DNA of 64,000 nt from Vibrio casei. Lineage in GTDB: Bacteria; Pseudomonadota; Gammaproteobacteria; Enterobacterales; Vibrionaceae. Position 1 is the stretch's first letter. Every line of letters begins with the position of its first letter. The position numbers and the translations under genes are program-made. Location: contig NZ_AP018681.1 of NCBI RefSeq assembly GCF_002218025.2, forward strand, positions 310,001 through 374,000. The letters run 5' to 3'. The notes under the pieces were generated by a model. The model saw only the letters and a program-made list of their open reading frames with translations. It ran no database searches and was not told the DNA's origin. Of the stretch, positions 37,359 to 47,231 are shown piece by piece.

Positions 37359-38546
37359 ATGCAACGAGTCATATTTAAGTTTTCTCTCGAGGAATATCAG
37401 CAGCGTTTACTTAAAGTTCGTCAATCGATGGAAGTTCATGAGTTGGATTTATTGATCATTCACGACCCTGCTAATATGGCTTGGTTGACAGGGTATGATG
37501 GGTGGTCTTTTTATGTGCCCCAGTGTGTGATTATTTCAACCAGTGGTGATCCTATCTGGTTTGGGCGCTACTTAGATGCCAACGGTGCTTTGCGTACGGT
37601 TTATATGTCGGCAGAGCATGTGTATTGCTACCCAGATTATTATGTTATGAACCCTAAATGTCACCCAATGGAGCATCTGGTTAAAGCTGTCTTGGAGCCG
37701 AAGCTTTGGGACAGAGGCCGAATTGGTGTTGAAAAAGATAATTACTACTTCAGTGCTACGGCATTTGAATGGTTACATGACAGCTTGCCAAATGCTCAAC
37801 TACTGGATGCAACAGGCTTGGTGAATTGGTGCCGAGCGATTAAGTCCGAGCAAGAATTGATCTATATGTACCATGCTGCCCGTATTGTCGAAAATATGCA
37901 CCGTGTTGCGTTTGAAATGATAGAGCCGGGTTTACCTAAGCATCACTTAGTGGCTGAAATTAATCGCCAAGCGGTTCTGGGTTACGAGGGGCATTATGGT
38001 GATTATGCTTCTATTGTGCCGATGCTGCCTTCTGGCGCGGATGCTTCAGCACCTCATTTAACATGGGATGATCAACCTTTTCTTCGAGGAGAAGGGACAT
38101 TTATTGAGATGGCGGGGGTACATCGCCGTTATCATTGCCCATTATCACGCACCATTTTCCTTGGGGAACCTGGAGATGAATTTAAGCGAGCCGATGAAGC
38201 GATGACCTTAGCGATAAGCGCTGCGATGGATGTTGCACGGCCTGGTAATACATGCGCAGATGTTGCTCATGCTTTGCAAGCAGTATTAGATAAAGCTGGG
38301 TTGAGCCGAGCAGGGGCGCGCTGTGGATACCCTATTGGTTTAAGTTATCCACCCGATTGGGGAGAGCGAACTATGAGTTTACGAGAGGGCGATCAAACCT
38401 TATTACAAGAAGGGATGACCTTTCATTTAATGCCTGGCTTATGGTTTGAAAGTTGGGGATTAGAGACAACAGAAAGCATTGTGATCACCAATTTCGGCGC
38501 TCAAGCATTGTGTAACTATCCTCGCCATTTATTTGTAAAACATTGA
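37359..38546 (+). CDS. doeA: Ectoine hydrolase-like M24 protein
   Basis: 395 residues: creatinase N-terminal domain (DLLIIHDPANMAWLTGYDGWSFYVPQ, WFGRYLDANGA) and a pita-bread M24 domain. The Asp metal ligands of true aminopeptidases are not conserved: the usual D-x-G...D-T-R-T block reads EMAGVHRRYHCPLSRT, a feature of the ectoine-hydrolase group. DoeA opens the ectoine ring to N-acetyl-2,4-diaminobutyrate. The ATG at 37359 has GGGAG 6 bases upstream; an upstream GTG at 37308 has no support. The doeX/ALDH/doeD neighbours support the call. Confidence 0.85.
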   Translation: MQRVIFKFSLEEYQQRLLKVRQSMEVHELDLLIIHDPANMAWLTGYDGWSFYVPQCVIISTSGDPIWFGRYLDANGALRTVYMSAEHVYCYPDYYVMNPKCHPMEHLVKAVLEPKLWDRGRIGVEKDNYYFSATAFEWLHDSLPNAQLLDATGLVNWCRAIKSEQELIYMYHAARIVENMHRVAFEMIEPGLPKHHLVAEINRQAVLGYEGHYGDYASIVPMLPSGADASAPHLTWDDQPFLRGEGTFIEMAGVHRRYHCPLSRTIFLGEPGDEFKRADEAMTLAISAAMDVARPGNTCADVAHALQAVLDKAGLSRAGARCGYPIGLSYPPDWGERTMSLREGDQTLLQEGMTFHLMPGLWFESWGLETTESIVITNFGAQALCNYPRHLFVKH

Positions 38547-38595
38547 TGAAATGTTTAATCAATAAATGATGAATAAATACTAGTGCGGAGGCTGT

Positions 38596-39063
38596 ATGCA
38601 ATTGGATCGCTACGATGTGAAAATTTTGAACATTCTTCAAAAAAATGGTCGGATTACTAAGTCTAACTTGGCGGATGAAATTAACTTATCGGTTAGTCCT
38701 TGTTGGGAAAGAGTGAAGAAATTAGAACAGGCCGGCATTATTGAAGGCTATGGTGCCAAAGTGAACATTAATAAATTGTTCAACCAGACATCACTCATGG
38801 TAGAAGTGTCGTTAAAGCAGCATCATGCAAACGCTTTCAAGCAGTTTGAGAAATTGATGAGTGAAACCTCAGAAGTGACAGATTGCTACGCGACGGGCGG
38901 AGGGGTGGACTATATCCTTAAAATACAAACGCAAGACATTGATCAATATCAGCGTTTAATCGACCGGTGGTTGGAATCAGATCTTGGCATTGAGCGTTAT
39001 TATACTTATATCGTCACCAAAACGATTAAGCAAAATGCTTCCCTAGTTGAATACCCCAATTGA
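38596..39063 (+). CDS. doeX: Lrp/AsnC-family regulator of ectoine degradation
   Basis: 155 residues: winged helix (LDRYDVKILNILQKNGRITKSNLADEINLSVSPCWERVKKLEQAGIIEGYGA) and a RAM ligand domain (TDCYATGGGVDYILKI). DoeX-type regulators sense pathway intermediates such as diaminobutyrates. It sits directly after doeA, 49 bp downstream, with GGAGG-like sequence before the ATG. Confidence 0.87.
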   Translation: MQLDRYDVKILNILQKNGRITKSNLADEINLSVSPCWERVKKLEQAGIIEGYGAKVNINKLFNQTSLMVEVSLKQHHANAFKQFEKLMSETSEVTDCYATGGGVDYILKIQTQDIDQYQRLIDRWLESDLGIERYYTYIVTKTIKQNASLVEYPN

Positions 39064-39114
39064 CGGTTTGCCTTAATATTCATTTTAGAGAGTGATGATT
39101 TATAGACGACTCTT

Positions 39115-39146
39115 AACTTTAGTGGCGGCCAACTTTAGTGGTGACC
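39115..39146. repeat. Tandem 16-bp direct repeat
   Basis: AACTTTAGTGGCGGCC is followed immediately by AACTTTAGTGGTGACC (14 of 16 identical). It lies in the 276-bp space between doeX and the dehydrogenase gene, which otherwise shows no feature; it could be a regulator site or chance. Confidence 0.5.
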
Positions 39147-39339
39147 AATCTAACTCATCTATTTATCTTTAGTTTCTATTGTTCTTCTCTGAAAATATTG
39201 CGCTTCTCAGAAAAAAACGAATACATTATCAGCTTAAACAGAAAAAACATCATTAAATTCCTTTCTTATCAAAATTATTTACGCTTCTTTTTGCTTATCT
39301 TTTAGTTATGACAATCAAGAGATAAACGTGGAGGCAATA

Positions 39340-40863
39340 ATGGATGCAGCAATTCAACATACTCACTCTTTTGGTTATAAACCCTCACATGACATGATGA
39401 CCTGTTTATCTGATGTGCGTTTGGTGCGAAATCATGCCTACATGAATGGCAAGTGGGTGGATGGTTCGGACTTTCATCCAGTGGAAAACCCAGCCACTAA
39501 TCAACCCATTGGGTATATCACCAAACTCAGTGCAGAGCAGATAGATCAAGCCATTGAAGCCGCGGATCGGGCGTTTCAGCCTTGGCGGCAGTTTAGTGCA
39601 GAGCAACGAGCTGATTATCTTATGCGTTGGTATCAATCAATTTTGGATGCTAAAAACGATTTAGCGCATCTGATGGTGATGGAACAAGGGAAGACTTTAG
39701 CCGAAGCCTTAGGCGAAGTGGAATATGGGGCTTCCTTTGTACGTTGGTTTGCAGAAGAAGCACGTCGAAGTTACGGAAAAACTATTCCAAGCCACATTCC
39801 TGATGCCCAGCTTTCAACGATACGTGAACCTATTGGTGTAGTGGGCTTGATTACCCCTTGGAATTTTCCTAATGCCATGATCACCCGTAAAGCGGCGGCG
39901 GCATTAGCCATTGGCTGTACTGTTGTGATTAAACCCGCAAGCGATACTCCTTTTTCGGCATTAGCGTTGGTGGAATTAGCGGATCGTTGTGGGTTTCCCG
40001 CGGGAGTATTCAATATCGTCACTGGTGACGCTGCGATGATTTCTAAACAGTTATGCAGCTCACCTAAAGTGAAAGCTTTGTCTTTTACTGGTTCGACAAA
40101 AGTCGGGAAATTATTGTTAAAGCAAGCGGCTGATACGGTTAAGAAATGCAGTATGGAGCTAGGGGGTAATGCCCCATTTATTGTGCTTGATGACATGAAT
40201 GTCGATCAAGCGGCAAAAGCGGCGGTTGATGCAAAATTTCAGACCTCTGGGCAAGACTGTTTAGCGGCGAATCGAATTTTTGTACCTCGGCGTCATTATG
40301 GTGAATTCTTAGCCTCATTTACCCAACATATGAGTCGCATTGTGGTGGGAAATGGCCTTGATCCTAATGTAACTCTTGGGCCACTTATTTCACTACAGGC
40401 TGCGCAACATGCCGAGGATTTGGTTCAAGATGCACTCGATAAAGGCGCTCGATTAATTTCTCGTTATCAAGGTCATTTACCCGGGCCTAATTACTATCCG
40501 CCCACATTATTGGCCGATGTCACATCTAAAATGAAGGTGTACCTCGAAGAAAACTTTTGTCCGGTTGCTGGGGTGTTGGCTTACGATGATTTAGATGAAG
40601 CCATCAAGATGGGTAACGAGACGGAATATGGTTTGGCGGCTTATGTGTACGGACACAATATTCACGATATTTACCGCTGCATGCGAGGGCTAGAGTTTGG
40701 CATGGTGAGTGTTAATTCAGTCAAAATGACCGGACATTCTATTCCTTTTGGAGGGGTAAAACAATCAGGGCTAGGGCGAGAAGGCAGCTGTTATGGTTTT
40801 GATGAATTTAGTGAAATCAAGTATTGCTGTTTAGGTGAATTACCCACCGTGAGTGGTTGCTAG
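39340..40863 (+). CDS. doeC: Aldehyde dehydrogenase, DoeC/GabD type
   Basis: 507-residue NAD(P)-dependent dehydrogenase: ITPWNFPNAMITRKAAAALAIGC, FTGSTKVGK, general base Glu273 in MELGGNAPF and nucleophile Cys307 in SGQDCLAANR. Closest in look to succinate-semialdehyde dehydrogenases; in ectoine catabolism DoeC oxidises aspartate semialdehyde to aspartate. GGAGG precedes ATG 39340. The doeC symbol depends on context; GabD is the alternative. Confidence 0.75.
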   Translation: MDAAIQHTHSFGYKPSHDMMTCLSDVRLVRNHAYMNGKWVDGSDFHPVENPATNQPIGYITKLSAEQIDQAIEAADRAFQPWRQFSAEQRADYLMRWYQSILDAKNDLAHLMVMEQGKTLAEALGEVEYGASFVRWFAEEARRSYGKTIPSHIPDAQLSTIREPIGVVGLITPWNFPNAMITRKAAAALAIGCTVVIKPASDTPFSALALVELADRCGFPAGVFNIVTGDAAMISKQLCSSPKVKALSFTGSTKVGKLLLKQAADTVKKCSMELGGNAPFIVLDDMNVDQAAKAAVDAKFQTSGQDCLAANRIFVPRRHYGEFLASFTQHMSRIVVGNGLDPNVTLGPLISLQAAQHAEDLVQDALDKGARLISRYQGHLPGPNYYPPTLLADVTSKMKVYLEENFCPVAGVLAYDDLDEAIKMGNETEYGLAAYVYGHNIHDIYRCMRGLEFGMVSVNSVKMTGHSIPFGGVKQSGLGREGSCYGFDEFSEIKYCCLGELPTVSGC

Positions 40864-40942
40864 GAGTGATTAGCTGCTAAGCATTTCATATTAACGACAT
40901 GAAATAACGAAAATTTAAGTGATAAAAGCAAGGAGTATGATA

Positions 40943-42349
40943 ATGACTAAATCAACCGAACAGTTACTGAATATTGACCGTAATAGCGTTTTTCATTCTT
41001 CAACCCATCTTAAGCAATATGCGGCAGGTGAGTTACCAGGGCGCATTATTACCGGAGGCAAAGGTATTCGCATTACCGATTCCGAAGGGATTGAGTTAAT
41101 TGACGGCTTTGCCGGCCTCTATTGTGTCAATATTGGTTATGGTCGAGAAGAAATGGCAGAGGCGATTTATGAACAGGCCAAAAAACTGGCGTATTATCAT
41201 ACTTATGTTGGCCATACTAACGAGGCATTAATCGAACTTTCTGATCGTATTTTGAAAATGGCACCGGAAGGAATGAGTAAAGTGTATTACGGCTTATCGG
41301 GCAGTGATGCGAACGAAACTCAACTCAAATTAGTGTGGTACTACAACAATGCCAGAGGGTTACCCCGTAAGAAAAAAATCATTTCTCGTGATCGTGGGTA
41401 CCATGGGTCGAGTATTGCTTCTGGTTCGATGACAGGCCTGCCAATTTTCCATGCGCACTTTGACTTACCTTTAGAGCGTATTAAACACACCATTGCTCCA
41501 TGTTATTACCGACGAGAAGTTGAAAATATGAGTGAAATTGAGTTTTCTCAGTTTTGCGCCGATCAACTTGAAGCGCTAATTTTACGTGAAGATCCCGATA
41601 CTGTAGCGGCCATGATTGCTGAACCAGTATTAGGCACCGGAGGCATTGTTCCGCCACCAAAAGGTTACTGGCAAGCCATTCGCAAAGTATTAGACAAATA
41701 TGACATTTTATTAATTGCGGATGAAGTCGTGTGTGGGTTTGGTCGGTTAGGATCGAGTTTTGGTTCCACGCATTATGATATGAAGCCAGATCTTATGACG
41801 GTTGCCAAAGGGTTAACATCAGCCTATTTGCCTTTGTCTGGCGTTATTATTGGTAAGAAAGTATGGGAAGTATTAGAAGATGGTACCGATCAGTGGGGGG
41901 CAATTGGACATGGTTACACTTATTCCGGACACCCAATGGGAGCGGCAGCCGCGTTATGTAATTTAGATATTATTGAACGTGAACATCTTGTCGAGAATAG
42001 CCATGATGTCGGGCAATATTTACAGCAGCGTATGAATGCGACTTTTGCTGATCATCCATTAGTGGGTGAATCGCGAGGGGTTGGTTTATTGCATGGACTT
42101 GAGTTTTCATCGGATAAATCCCATCGGGCGCATTTTGATCCAAGCTTAAAGGTGGGGCCACAAATTGCCGCGGCATGTTTAGAGCGTGGGCTCATCGCTC
42201 GGGCAATGCCTCACGGCGATATCTTGGGTTTTGCACCACCGCTTATTGCGACTAAAAGTGATATTGATCAAATGGTCGACATTACGGAACAAGCGATCAA
42301 CCAAGTGATGGATAAATTGGTCACATCAAACGGTTTCGTTGGTAGATAA
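40943..42349 (+). CDS. doeD: Class III aminotransferase, DoeD-like
   Basis: 468 residues; PLP-dependent omega-transaminase fold with substrate segment YYGLSGSDANETQLKL, cofactor DEVVCGFGR (Asp260) and Schiff-base Lys289 in LMTVAKGLTSAYLP. In the pathway DoeD converts 2,4-diaminobutyrate to aspartate semialdehyde. AAGGAG lies 6-7 bases before ATG 40943, preferred over ATG 40937 and GTG 40919. Ends the doe-type cluster. Confidence 0.82.
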   Translation: MTKSTEQLLNIDRNSVFHSSTHLKQYAAGELPGRIITGGKGIRITDSEGIELIDGFAGLYCVNIGYGREEMAEAIYEQAKKLAYYHTYVGHTNEALIELSDRILKMAPEGMSKVYYGLSGSDANETQLKLVWYYNNARGLPRKKKIISRDRGYHGSSIASGSMTGLPIFHAHFDLPLERIKHTIAPCYYRREVENMSEIEFSQFCADQLEALILREDPDTVAAMIAEPVLGTGGIVPPPKGYWQAIRKVLDKYDILLIADEVVCGFGRLGSSFGSTHYDMKPDLMTVAKGLTSAYLPLSGVIIGKKVWEVLEDGTDQWGAIGHGYTYSGHPMGAAAALCNLDIIEREHLVENSHDVGQYLQQRMNATFADHPLVGESRGVGLLHGLEFSSDKSHRAHFDPSLKVGPQIAAACLERGLIARAMPHGDILGFAPPLIATKSDIDQMVDITEQAINQVMDKLVTSNGFVGR

Positions 42350-42391
42350 AAATAAAGCTTTGTGTCGCAGCAGGATAGTGAACGTTTAGGT

Positions 42392-42434
42392 GGGAGAAGA
42401 GTTGTTACCCGAGTATATTTTCCTTCTCCCTTTT
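42392..42434 (+). terminator. Terminator after the aminotransferase gene
   Basis: GGGAGAAG (42392-42399) pairs exactly with CTTCTCCC (42423-42430), followed by TTTT. Confidence 0.75.
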
Positions 42435-42577
42435 AAACTTTATCGTTAATGTGGTGATGCATTGCTCTCTTTGGTTATATAATGTGCACTTGAACTGAAA
42501 ATGTCATAAAAGGGCTTTTTTTTTCGATAAGTTATGGCATAGTAACTCCCGTCTTCAACAGACAGCTTACCAGTTAA

Positions 42578-42652
<75 letters not shown>

Positions 42653-42720
42653 AATCTTTTTGAAAAAATCCCAACATAAGTCATTGAAAAAAGAACACTC
42701 TTCATTGAGTGATTTTGCGT

Positions 42721-42757
42721 TTTTATGTCATTATTTATTCCTAATAATGACATAAAA
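42721..42757. terminator. 15-bp perfect hairpin after tRNA-Gly
   Basis: TTTTATGTCATTATT (42721-42735) pairs exactly with AATAATGACATAAAA (42743-42757) over a 7-base loop. It is symmetric and can end transcription from either side. Confidence 0.65.
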
Positions 42758-42856
42758 TTTAAGCCTACTGATGTGATTACTTTGTTAGCTCTGTTTAATA
42801 TCAAAAGGATAATAAACCAGTTCTGTATTTATAATTTCAAATAAGTCATCTACCTC

Positions 42857-42889
42857 ACACTCTAAAAACCCACATAATTTTTAGAGTGT
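42857..42889. repeat. 12-bp perfect inverted repeat at the edge of the heme operon
   Basis: ACACTCTAAAAA (42857-42868) pairs exactly with TTTTTAGAGTGT (42878-42889), 9-base loop. The space 42653-43079 holds this, the 42721 hairpin and a Fur-like site, but no convincing gene. Confidence 0.55.
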
Positions 42890-43009
42890 CAAATCAAGTC
42901 TATTAATTGTTTCGTTCTAGAAACGATTTATAGTACGCCTATTGATCACTGTTTCATTAATCAAAATATAATTTTTCATACCGGACAAATACAAATAATA
43001 ACATAAATA

Positions 43010-43031
43010 ATAATTGATCTCATTATCATTT
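43010..43031. promoter_or_regulatory. Candidate Fur box of the heme-protein operon
   Basis: TTGATCTCATTATCATTT keeps the CATTATCATT half of the Fur consensus with a degenerate other half. It lies 50-70 bp before the first gene of an operon containing a heme-type receptor, where iron control is expected. Confidence 0.5.
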
Positions 43032-43079
43032 GGGATTATTATGTACCAACTTTATGTTCACCTCTTGGTAATTTCTCGG

Positions 43080-45092
43080 ATGAAGTTTTTTTTAGCTGTT
43101 ACAACTCTGCTTTTCTTAATTTGTAAAAGTGGTCATACAAAAGATGATTTTTCTTGGTTGAAAGAAAGTAAGAAAGAAACTGAATCAATAGCTATTTATC
43201 TAAAAAATAAGAATGAATTATCTTCGCGATTTTTATTTAATTTAAAGCCTTTACAAGAAACCTTGATTAAAGAGTGGGAAGAATCTGCTCCTAATAAACC
43301 AGAAAAACCTTGGTTGATAAGAGGGAAGTTTGAGCTTAGCCTTATTAGATTAAATAATGAACGTGTTATAGCTATCCGCGATCGTAAAACCAAAGCTCAG
43401 AAAGTTTTATTTAATATTGAATATCGTTCATCTCAGCATGATTACTATCAACTTGGTGGTTGGTCTTTAAGCCCTAATGGTAAGCTGATTGCTCTGGCTG
43501 AAGATATTTTAGGAACCGAAGAGTATCGTATTGTTGTTATTAATTTGGAAAATCATAAAGAAAACGTTATTTCAGATAGAAGTGAACCAACATTAATTTG
43601 GACAAAAAACAATCAAAGCTTATATACAATCAAAAAAACAGAGTCTGATTTTAGACCATTTGCTCTTTATTTAACCAATGTAGATACGGGAGTATCGAAG
43701 AAAAAAATAGAAGAAGAAAAAGTTGAATTTCTATTATCAGTTTATTCTGCAAGTGATGACCGATATGCGATCGTCCAATCAAATAATGAAACAATGACAG
43801 AGCAAAGAATACTCAACTTAGAGTCTGGTAGTATTTCTGAGCCCATTAGACAAAGAAAGTCAGGTATTGAATATACGACAGATATCGCCAATGAATTATT
43901 GTATATACAAAGTAATATATCAGGAAAGTCGGCTTTATATTATCAAGAGTTATTAAAATCTGATAAATGGCAAGAACTATACTCTCCTGAAGAAGGAACA
44001 ACATTACAGAGCTTTCATTTATTTTCTGCTGGAATATTGATACGAGAAAAAAATAGCCAACAAGAGTCTATTGTTATCCTTCCTTATAAAGAAGGGAAAT
44101 TCATTCGATTTCCTTTAGCTCCTAAAGGTTCTGTAGGTTGGTTAAGCCATGTGGGTGATTTCAATAGTAATATTGCCTATATTCGCAGCATGTCTTTAGT
44201 TCAACCAGCCAAATGGGAAATGCTCGATATTGCTCATGCTCGGCGCAGCGTTATTAGTGAAGATACTTATCCTAACTATCATGTTTCCGATTATCAAACT
44301 GAGACGATTTTTGTTCCATCTGGTGACGTTAAGATTCCGGTTACATTAGCCTACAAAAAATCAATGTTTGATAAAAATTCTCCCGTTGTTTTATACGTCT
44401 ATGGTGCTTATGGCTTCAAGATGAAGCCCTACTTCATGCCTCAAATTACTTCAATGCTTGATCAGGGGATCGTTTATGCGATCGCACATGTTCGAGGAGG
44501 AGGGTATTACGGAGAGAAGTGGCATCAGGCAGGAAAAGGGGTAAATAAGCCTAAAGGTATTAGCGATTTTCTTTCAGTCGTTAAGGCCATGAAAAACTTT
44601 AATGAAGGGAACCGTAAAATAGCAGCAATGAGCTCTAGTGCTGGAGCCGTATTGATAGCCGCTGCAGTTAACCGACATCCCGAATATTTTTCGGCCATTA
44701 ATTTAAATGTTCCTTTTGTAGATGTGGTCAGTAGCATGGCTAACTCTAAGTTACCACTGACAGCTCAACAATATTATGAATGGGGAAATCCTCATGTTCA
44801 GGAAGAACTTTCTATTATGTCTTCTTTTGACCCCATGAGGAATATTCATTCGGCGAATTATCCACCCACCTTGGTGCGTATAGGTTGGCATGATAGTCGA
44901 GTCCCATACTGGGAGGGGGCTCAATATTTATCCTTAATATCTCAAAAAAGTAAGGGGCGAGGACCGTACTTATTACTGACTGATTTCGAAAGTGGCCATT
45001 CAGTTGACCAACGCAAGGCTTTAACCCAACAAGCGATGGACTATGCCTTTTTAATCCACTTTTTATCATTACCTGAAATAACGGAGCTGTAA
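43080..45092 (+). CDS. Prolyl oligopeptidase-family serine peptidase (S9A), exported
   Basis: 670 residues from the ATG at 43080, which begins a signal-like segment MKFFLAVTTLLFLICKSGHT; an ATG at 43041 would add 13 residues and cannot be excluded. N-terminal beta-propeller (to about residue 400), then an alpha/beta-hydrolase domain with PVVLYVYGAYGF, HVRGGGYYGEKWH, nucleophile Ser520 in SSSAG, Asp in WHDSRVPYWEG and His in ESGHSVD. The triad is complete, but the nucleophile elbow has Ser where the family normally has Gly (GxSxG). Such enzymes trim short peptides. It directly abuts the receptor gene (stop followed at once by ATG), so a periplasmic role on imported or released peptides is inferred. 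Confidence 0.88.
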   Translation: MKFFLAVTTLLFLICKSGHTKDDFSWLKESKKETESIAIYLKNKNELSSRFLFNLKPLQETLIKEWEESAPNKPEKPWLIRGKFELSLIRLNNERVIAIRDRKTKAQKVLFNIEYRSSQHDYYQLGGWSLSPNGKLIALAEDILGTEEYRIVVINLENHKENVISDRSEPTLIWTKNNQSLYTIKKTESDFRPFALYLTNVDTGVSKKKIEEEKVEFLLSVYSASDDRYAIVQSNNETMTEQRILNLESGSISEPIRQRKSGIEYTTDIANELLYIQSNISGKSALYYQELLKSDKWQELYSPEEGTTLQSFHLFSAGILIREKNSQQESIVILPYKEGKFIRFPLAPKGSVGWLSHVGDFNSNIAYIRSMSLVQPAKWEMLDIAHARRSVISEDTYPNYHVSDYQTETIFVPSGDVKIPVTLAYKKSMFDKNSPVVLYVYGAYGFKMKPYFMPQITSMLDQGIVYAIAHVRGGGYYGEKWHQAGKGVNKPKGISDFLSVVKAMKNFNEGNRKIAAMSSSAGAVLIAAAVNRHPEYFSAINLNVPFVDVVSSMANSKLPLTAQQYYEWGNPHVQEELSIMSSFDPMRNIHSANYPPTLVRIGWHDSRVPYWEGAQYLSLISQKSKGRGPYLLLTDFESGHSVDQRKALTQQAMDYAFLIHFLSLPEITEL

Positions 45093-47222
45093 ATGAAACC
45101 GCATCAATGGAGTGCTGCCACATTGAGTCTACTTGCATCAAATTTTGTGTACGCAGAGGCTGACATATTTAATGAGGTTGTAGTGACGGCTAATAAATAT
45201 GAAGAAAACTTGTCTCAAACTGCTGGCTCTGTCGCTGTCATTAATACTGATGATGTTCGAGAAGAAGGCGCTACTGAATTGTATGACGTATTAACGCATG
45301 AACCTGGAGTGAATGTAACAGGAGGTGCTGGACGCCCACAGAATATTACGATTCGAGGCATGAGTGGGAATAGAGTCGAGATAATTAAAGATGGTATATC
45401 AACGTCAGATGGCTTTGGTGCTGATGATCTAAATGATAGCGCTGGTCGTAATTCTTTTGATATTTCGACATTAAAGAAAATACAAGTTGTAAAAGGAGCG
45501 AGCTCAACAAGTTATGGGTCTGGTGCTATAGGCGGTGTTGTTATTCTCAGTTCATACACACCTGAAGATCTTTTAGGAAGTAAAGATTTTTACTCTGATA
45601 TTTCTACTACCTATACAGGAATTAGTAATAAATACCGAATATCTTCCAATGTGGCTTTTCGTACGGAGAGCACCAGTAGTTTATTTAGTGTTGGATATTG
45701 GTCAGGAAATGAAAGTCGTAATTATCAAAGTGATCTTTACAATCGAGATGTTGAAGGGACAAGTTTTGAATATACCCTACATCATTATTTAAGTGATCAA
45801 TGGTTGTTAAAAGCAAAAGCTGAGATATACAACGAAAAAATGAATACGCTTGAAGGTTCATCATCTCTTCAACCTGATGGTATTTGGAGTATTGGTGACT
45901 ATAACGAAGAAACTTCAACGACAACTTATCTAGCATGGATTGGAGCTGAATATGATGCTGATCATATTTGGATGGATAGTTTAGATACAAAGGTTTATTA
46001 CCGGTTTAGTGAATATAAGGAAGGTACTAATCGTTTAATGAATCGTGAAAATAATGGAGTAACCGAACTTCGCCGAGAAATTGATAATCGTGAATTTAAT
46101 GACCAATTGTTGGGTTTTTCCATGGATTTTGATAAAGAGATATATAGTAAGGGGCTTACTCATACTATTGTTTATGGAGGGGTAGCTGAGACCTCATATC
46201 ACGATCGTCCAGTTCATGATACCACTTCGGATTGGAATGGAACCACTTCTAGTAACTCAGCTCCTTTTGCGCCTGCCCGAAGTTATTCTTTAGGAGTCTT
46301 CTTACAAGATTCTATTTCAATGGGAGCATGGACTACTATGCTTGGCTTGAGATTTGATGCTCATAAATTAATGGCAGAAAAAAATACTTCAGCCGAGTTT
46401 TATGATTTGAAAGATAACTCTAGCCATGAATTATCACCTAGTGCTTCACTTACATATCAATTCACGAACGAGCTTAATGCTTATGTCAGTTATAAGCATG
46501 GATATCGAGCCCCTGAATACGATAAAACATATGGTTATGTGAGTCATGAGTTTGTTCCAATTACACCTTTCGTTATTTTACCAAACTTCAATTTAGAAGC
46601 CGAAACCAGTGATAGCTTTGAACTAGGTTCCAAATATGACAGTGGCTCTTTACGGATATATACCGCTATTTTTTACAACAAATTTGAAAACTTTATTAGT
46701 GTTGTTGATCAAGGGTTTAATAGTTCAACGGGATTATTTGAAAAGAAATTCGACAATTTTAATGGGGTTGAAACTTATGGCGCTGAACTATCAATTGAAT
46801 ATGCATTTAATAGTTCATGGAGTGCGCTAGGAAAAGCAGGTTGGGTTGATGGAGAAGATGGTAATGGTGAATACGTTCGTACAATTACACCATTAGAAGG
46901 TAATTTCACTCTAAATTATACGAAAGATATTTTTAATAGCTATGCACGTGTTAATTGGGCTGGATCAATGGATCGAACACCAAGCTGTGCAACGGAGCTT
47001 GGTTTACAAACGACCTGCGCAACCACCTCGGGATGGGCAACTTTCGACATGGGGGTTGGTGTTGAAATGGTAAAAGACCTTTCTATTAATTTGAATATTC
47101 TTAATTTATTCGACCGTGAATATACTCGGTATCAAGATGTTGCTGGTGTTTCTAGTTCACAAACTCATTTTTCAACTCAGCCTGGTCGATATTTCACTGT
47201 TAATGCACGTTATGCATTTTAA
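45093..47222 (+). CDS. TonB-dependent heme/hemoglobin-type receptor
   Basis: 709 residues: signal peptide ending near NFVYAEA, TonB-box-like FNEVVVTANK, plug (NITIRGMSGNRVEIIKDGI, IQVVKGASSTSYGSGAIGGVV) and barrel ending NARYAF. Two hallmarks of heme receptors are visible: a FRAP-type box YRAPEYDKTYGY at about residue 471 and an NPNL-type box LPNFNLEAETSDSFELG at about 495-510, with a His in YVSHEF between them, where heme receptors have a ligand His. Best read as a heme or hemoglobin receptor. Adjacent peptidase and protease genes support a protein-bound substrate. Exact ligand unproven. Confidence 0.85.
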   Translation: MKPHQWSAATLSLLASNFVYAEADIFNEVVVTANKYEENLSQTAGSVAVINTDDVREEGATELYDVLTHEPGVNVTGGAGRPQNITIRGMSGNRVEIIKDGISTSDGFGADDLNDSAGRNSFDISTLKKIQVVKGASSTSYGSGAIGGVVILSSYTPEDLLGSKDFYSDISTTYTGISNKYRISSNVAFRTESTSSLFSVGYWSGNESRNYQSDLYNRDVEGTSFEYTLHHYLSDQWLLKAKAEIYNEKMNTLEGSSSLQPDGIWSIGDYNEETSTTTYLAWIGAEYDADHIWMDSLDTKVYYRFSEYKEGTNRLMNRENNGVTELRREIDNREFNDQLLGFSMDFDKEIYSKGLTHTIVYGGVAETSYHDRPVHDTTSDWNGTTSSNSAPFAPARSYSLGVFLQDSISMGAWTTMLGLRFDAHKLMAEKNTSAEFYDLKDNSSHELSPSASLTYQFTNELNAYVSYKHGYRAPEYDKTYGYVSHEFVPITPFVILPNFNLEAETSDSFELGSKYDSGSLRIYTAIFYNKFENFISVVDQGFNSSTGLFEKKFDNFNGVETYGAELSIEYAFNSSWSALGKAGWVDGEDGNGEYVRTITPLEGNFTLNYTKDIFNSYARVNWAGSMDRTPSCATELGLQTTCATTSGWATFDMGVGVEMVKDLSINLNILNLFDREYTRYQDVAGVSSSQTHFSTQPGRYFTVNARYAF

Positions 47223-47231
47223 GGATATTTA

